DNA of 8,197 bases from positions 1 through 8,197 of the forward strand of contig JAGPUU010000249.1 of NCBI GenBank assembly GCA_018067325.1. The letters run 5' to 3'. The first letter of the stretch is position 1, and each line of letters starts with the position of its first letter. The notes under the pieces are model-generated. The model was given only the letters and a program-made list of their open reading frames with translations. It was not told the origin of the DNA and made no database searches. Below are positions 5,883 through 8,197 of this stretch, one piece after another. Source of the stretch: Amphritea sp. (lineage in GTDB: Bacteria > Pseudomonadota > Gammaproteobacteria > Pseudomonadales > Balneatricaceae). The position numbers were made by a program, and so were the translations under genes.

Positions 5883-6396
5883 AACGCTGTTAGCCGTATT
5901 TACAGTTATAGTCATCAGCGGTTGTCAGGTACAGCAGCTACTTCCAGCGCTGCCTGCAACAGATAAAGATACAGATACAGCTTATTCCTGCTCCGTTGGC
6001 AGCATAGAGGAATGGCTTATGCTCGAACAACAATATCAGCAGTCCGGGACAAAAGGTAAAGTAGAGCTGTTGAAACAAGCTAAAGAGGATGGCGCGACGG
6101 CTATCGGGGCTATCCTGCTTAGTCAGCCAGAGAACACAACGGCACAATTAAAAAGATCAATTGAACTATTTGAGCAGCTTGAACTCGATAAGACACCAGA
6201 TTGTGATGCTGAACATTACCTGCTAGTTCGCCACCAATATACTCAGGCAGTGTTAACCCTGCAACGCGCCTTGAATACCGCTGATCTTGAACGCAAAAAG
6301 TTATCTGCAGAACGGGATACTCTGAAGCAACAAATTGATGCGTTGACCCGAATTGAGAATGATCTGTCTCGCCAGAAAGACGGAGAGGAGAAGTAA
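5875..6396 (+). CDS. qseG: Outer-membrane lipoprotein QseG (YfhG-like)
   Basis: The protein has 173 residues, with a short signal sequence and lipobox ISGC (14-17). Cys17 is the predicted lipidation site, and the +2 residue Gln is compatible with outer-membrane sorting. The central region is helical. The C-terminal third (about 135-168) is a heptad-like coiled coil ending in LTRIENDLSRQK, which matches the conserved LTxIExxLSxxK tail of enterobacterial QseG. In E. coli QseG sits between the kinase and regulator genes and interacts with the kinase; here it has the same place, overlapping glrK by 8 bases and ending 2 bases before glrR. AAGGA at 5860-5864, 10 bases before the ATG, supports the start and translational coupling. 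Sequence similarity outside the tail is low, so the assignment leans on synteny plus the tail motif. Confidence 0.85.
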   Translation: MSKTLLAVFTVIVISGCQVQQLLPALPATDKDTDTAYSCSVGSIEEWLMLEQQYQQSGTKGKVELLKQAKEDGATAIGAILLSQPENTTAQLKRSIELFEQLELDKTPDCDAEHYLLVRHQYTQAVLTLQRALNTADLERKKLSAERDTLKQQIDALTRIENDLSRQKDGEEK

Positions 6397-6398
6397 TT

Positions 6399-7772
6399 AT
6401 GAAGTCGACTCAACCACTCATCCTGATAGTAGATGATGATCCGGGTATCCTGAAAGTACTTAGCCTGCGATTAAGCGCTTCCGGCTTTCGTATCGATACC
6501 GCTAATTCTGGTGTGGAAGCACTGCAGCGAATCAAAAGTGAGCTACCAGATTTAGTACTAAGCGATTTACGCATGGATGGTATGGATGGCATGGCTCTGT
6601 TTTCTGCCATTCAGGATGACCACCCTGCACTTCCAGTAGTCATTATCACCGCCCACGGCTCTATACCCGATGCCGTTGAAGCGACTCAGAAAGGTATTTT
6701 CGGTTTTCTGACTAAGCCTATTGATAAAGAACAGTTACTCAGCACCATCAACTCTGCACTTGAGTCTGCCCATTCGCCTGATGAAAGCTGGCGCAGCGCC
6801 ATAGTGACACAGAGCCCGCTGATGAATGAACGGCTAAGTCAGGCTGAACGGGTTGCAAAATCTAATGTCAGCGTTCTTATCACTGGTCCAAGCGGCACAG
6901 GTAAAGAGTTGATGGCGAAAGCGATCCACAATGCCAGCGATCGTGCTAAAGAAGCTTTTGTAGCGATTAACTGTGGAGCGCTACCAGAACAACTGCTCGA
7001 ATCTGAACTATTTGGCCATGCCAAAGGCGCATTCACTGGCGCAGTGACCCAACATGAAGGTCTGTTTCAATCGGCTCATGGAGGCACACTATTCCTTGAT
7101 GAGATTGGTGATATGCCGACCTCTCTTCAGGTGAAACTATTACGGGCTATTCAAGAACGGATTATCCGACCTGTAGGCTCTACCCGTTCTATCGAAATTG
7201 ATGTCCGGGTAATTTCTGCTACTCATCGCAACCTTGAGTTGGCGATGGAGGATGGCGAATTCCGCGAAGACCTGTATTACCGCCTCAATGTGGTGAACCT
7301 GGATCTGCCGCCGCTACGTGACCGTCCTGAAGACATTCCTCTTTTGGCACGTTACTTCGTAGAAAAATCGGCCCAGCGTCACAACCCTAAAGTAAAAGGG
7401 ATCTCCCCTGGAGCGTTACACATTCTCGCCCAGGCTGCCTGGCCAGGTAACGTCAGACAATTGGAAAACGTGGTAGAACAAACCGTTGCCCTTTCTGGCG
7501 CACCCATCATCAGTGAAGGACTGGTTAACCAGGCGATCGCTAACCAAGATCGCGTTATTCCCTCCTTTAACGAAGCCAGAGCAAGCTTTGAAAGAAGCTA
7601 TCTGACTAAAGTAATGCATATCACTGCCGGTAATGTGACGCAGGCAGCGAAAATAGCACAACGAAACCGTACTGATTTTTATAAGCTGCTGAATAAGCAT
7701 AACCTTGAAGCATCTCAGTTTAAACCAGGCCGTAAGGCGACTGAATATATCGAGCATAAAAAAGCGGGGTAG
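6399..7772 (+). CDS. glrR: Sigma54-dependent response regulator GlrR (QseF)
   Basis: The 457-residue protein has the three domains of an NtrC-type activator. The receiver domain (about 6-122) has the acidic pocket DDD at 12-14, phospho-acceptor Asp56 (LSDLRMD) and Lys106. The AAA+ domain (about 133-365) has Walker A GPSGTGKE (163-170), the sigma54-contacting GAFTGA loop (210-215), Walker B LFLDE (231-235) and WPGNVRQLENVV (348-359). A Fis-type helix-turn-helix (about 411-434, GNVTQAAKIAQRNRTDFYKL) binds DNA. Long stretches agree with E. coli GlrR, including ITAHGSIPDAVEATQ and NCGALPEQLLESELFGHA. In E. coli it activates glmY and rpoE from sigma54 promoters. A strong AGGAG (6386-6390) lies 8 bases before the ATG. 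About 16 residues after the recognition helix region are not in E. coli. Its probable local target is the sigma54 promoter at 3990. Confidence 0.97.
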   Translation: MKSTQPLILIVDDDPGILKVLSLRLSASGFRIDTANSGVEALQRIKSELPDLVLSDLRMDGMDGMALFSAIQDDHPALPVVIITAHGSIPDAVEATQKGIFGFLTKPIDKEQLLSTINSALESAHSPDESWRSAIVTQSPLMNERLSQAERVAKSNVSVLITGPSGTGKELMAKAIHNASDRAKEAFVAINCGALPEQLLESELFGHAKGAFTGAVTQHEGLFQSAHGGTLFLDEIGDMPTSLQVKLLRAIQERIIRPVGSTRSIEIDVRVISATHRNLELAMEDGEFREDLYYRLNVVNLDLPPLRDRPEDIPLLARYFVEKSAQRHNPKVKGISPGALHILAQAAWPGNVRQLENVVEQTVALSGAPIISEGLVNQAIANQDRVIPSFNEARASFERSYLTKVMHITAGNVTQAAKIAQRNRTDFYKLLNKHNLEASQFKPGRKATEYIEHKKAG

Positions 7773-7811
7773 TCTCTACTTCCTGTTTTAGCTCAGTATT
7801 GATAGCTCAAA

Positions 7812-7848
7812 AAAAAGCCTGTCGTTAATATTTAACGACAGGCTTTTT
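7812..7848. terminator. Strong bidirectional intrinsic terminator
   Basis: GCCTGTCGTTAA (7817-7828) and TTAACGACAGGC (7832-7843) form a perfect 12-bp stem with a 3-base loop. It is extended by five A-T pairs from the A-run before it and the T-run after it. Each strand therefore has a stem followed by T residues. It lies between the convergent glrR (ending 7772) and ybaK (ending 7865) and should end both transcripts. Confidence 0.93.
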
Positions 7849-7864
7849 ATATTGACGATGCTTA

Positions 7865-8197
7865 TTACACACCGATGCCCGCAAGGCTACCACCTGTCAA
7901 TCGTAGCAGATCACCGGGTTGAAGCTCTATTTCCAGTCCCCTTTTTCCCGCACTGACAAAAATGGTTTCGAAAGATTCTGCGGTATCATCCAGCAGGGTT
8001 GGTAATCGTTTCTTCTGTCCTAACGGACTGATCCCTCCAACCAGATAGCCAGTACTACGCTGAGCTTGTTGCGGATCAGCCATGGTTAACTTCTTAGCTT
8101 TCAGTGCCGCAGCAGCGGCTTTAAGATTCAACTGTCCTGCTACAGGGACTATCGCTACCGCCAACTGCCGATTGTCCCCATTAACGGCCACCAGCAG
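7865..8197 (-). CDS. ybaK: Cys-tRNA(Pro) deacylase YbaK (partial, N terminus outside window)
   Basis: The last 110 residues are visible, beginning LLVAVNGD; the E. coli protein has 159, so roughly 45-50 N-terminal residues lie beyond the window edge. The segments [42 protein letters not shown] and [11 protein letters not shown] are nearly identical to E. coli YbaK, including the Gly-Gly-Ile-Ser-Pro active-site loop. YbaK is a trans-editing enzyme that hydrolyses Cys mischarged on tRNA(Pro) by prolyl-tRNA synthetase in the cytoplasm. Beyond the shared terminator, there is no sign of a functional link to the convergent glr genes. No frameshift or missing key residue is seen. Confidence 0.96.
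   Translation of the reverse strand: MLVAVNGDNRQLAVAIVPVAGQLNLKAAAAALKAKKLTMADPQQAQRSTGYLVGGISPLGQKKRLPTLLDDTAESFETIFVSAGKRGLEIELQPGDLLRLTGGSLAGIGV

Noticed and set aside
7416..7757. Open frame of 113 codons on the minus strand inside glrR.
   Set aside because: It is antisense to the conserved AAA+ and helix-turn-helix coding region and shows no recognisable protein features.
7820..7840. TGTC and GACA half-sites within the terminator stem, resembling a GlrR site.
   Set aside because: The spacer is 13 rather than 10 bases, and the symmetry is fully explained by the terminator hairpin.

Overview
The window is about 8.2 kb of densely coding bacterial chromosome, by eye of moderate GC. The best taxonomic clue is the trio glrK-qseG-glrR (qseE-qseG-qseF in other nomenclature) together with ybaK, which points to a gammaproteobacterium. 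The proteins differ clearly from the Escherichia coli versions, and the gene order outside the trio is not enterobacterial. A marine or other free-living lineage such as an Oceanospirillales-type organism is plausible, but this is inference. No mobile elements, CRISPR arrays, tRNA or rRNA genes were seen, and no gene-free stretch exceeds 300 bases.

Left part (1-2829): the 3' end of an acyltransferase-like gene (1-126) is followed by a two-gene operon. It encodes a cytoplasmic VWA/MIDAS protein (213-914) and a membrane-anchored J-domain protein whose J domain resembles the mitochondrial Tim14/Pam18 type (926-1627). Facing them is a large lipoprotein of uncertain function (1681-2802, minus). 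A long imperfect hairpin lies between the two convergent ends.

Middle (2830-3835): a divergent promoter region separates the lipoprotein gene from a fumarylacetoacetate hydrolase (FAH) family enzyme.

Right part (3836-7850): a 207-base regulatory region precedes a small exported EF-hand protein (4043-4423), followed by glrK, qseG and glrR in tight order. This is a membrane histidine kinase, an outer-membrane lipoprotein and a sigma54-dependent response regulator. The regulatory region holds a good sigma54 -24/-12 element (GG-N10-GC, with GGC and TTGCT) and, about 122 bases upstream of the predicted start, a 7-of-8 match to the TGTC-N10-GACA motif reported for GlrR of enterobacteria. In E. coli the GlrR-activated sigma54 gene immediately upstream of glrK is the small RNA glmY. 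Here the same slot holds a predicted calcium-binding exported protein. The working idea is a self-contained circuit in which GlrR activates its own neighbour, possibly the whole operon, and an exported Ca2+-binding protein is its output or sensor partner. This is the most interesting point in the window. A strong bidirectional terminator (7812-7848) ends the operon and also serves the convergent ybaK gene, whose 5' end runs off the window.
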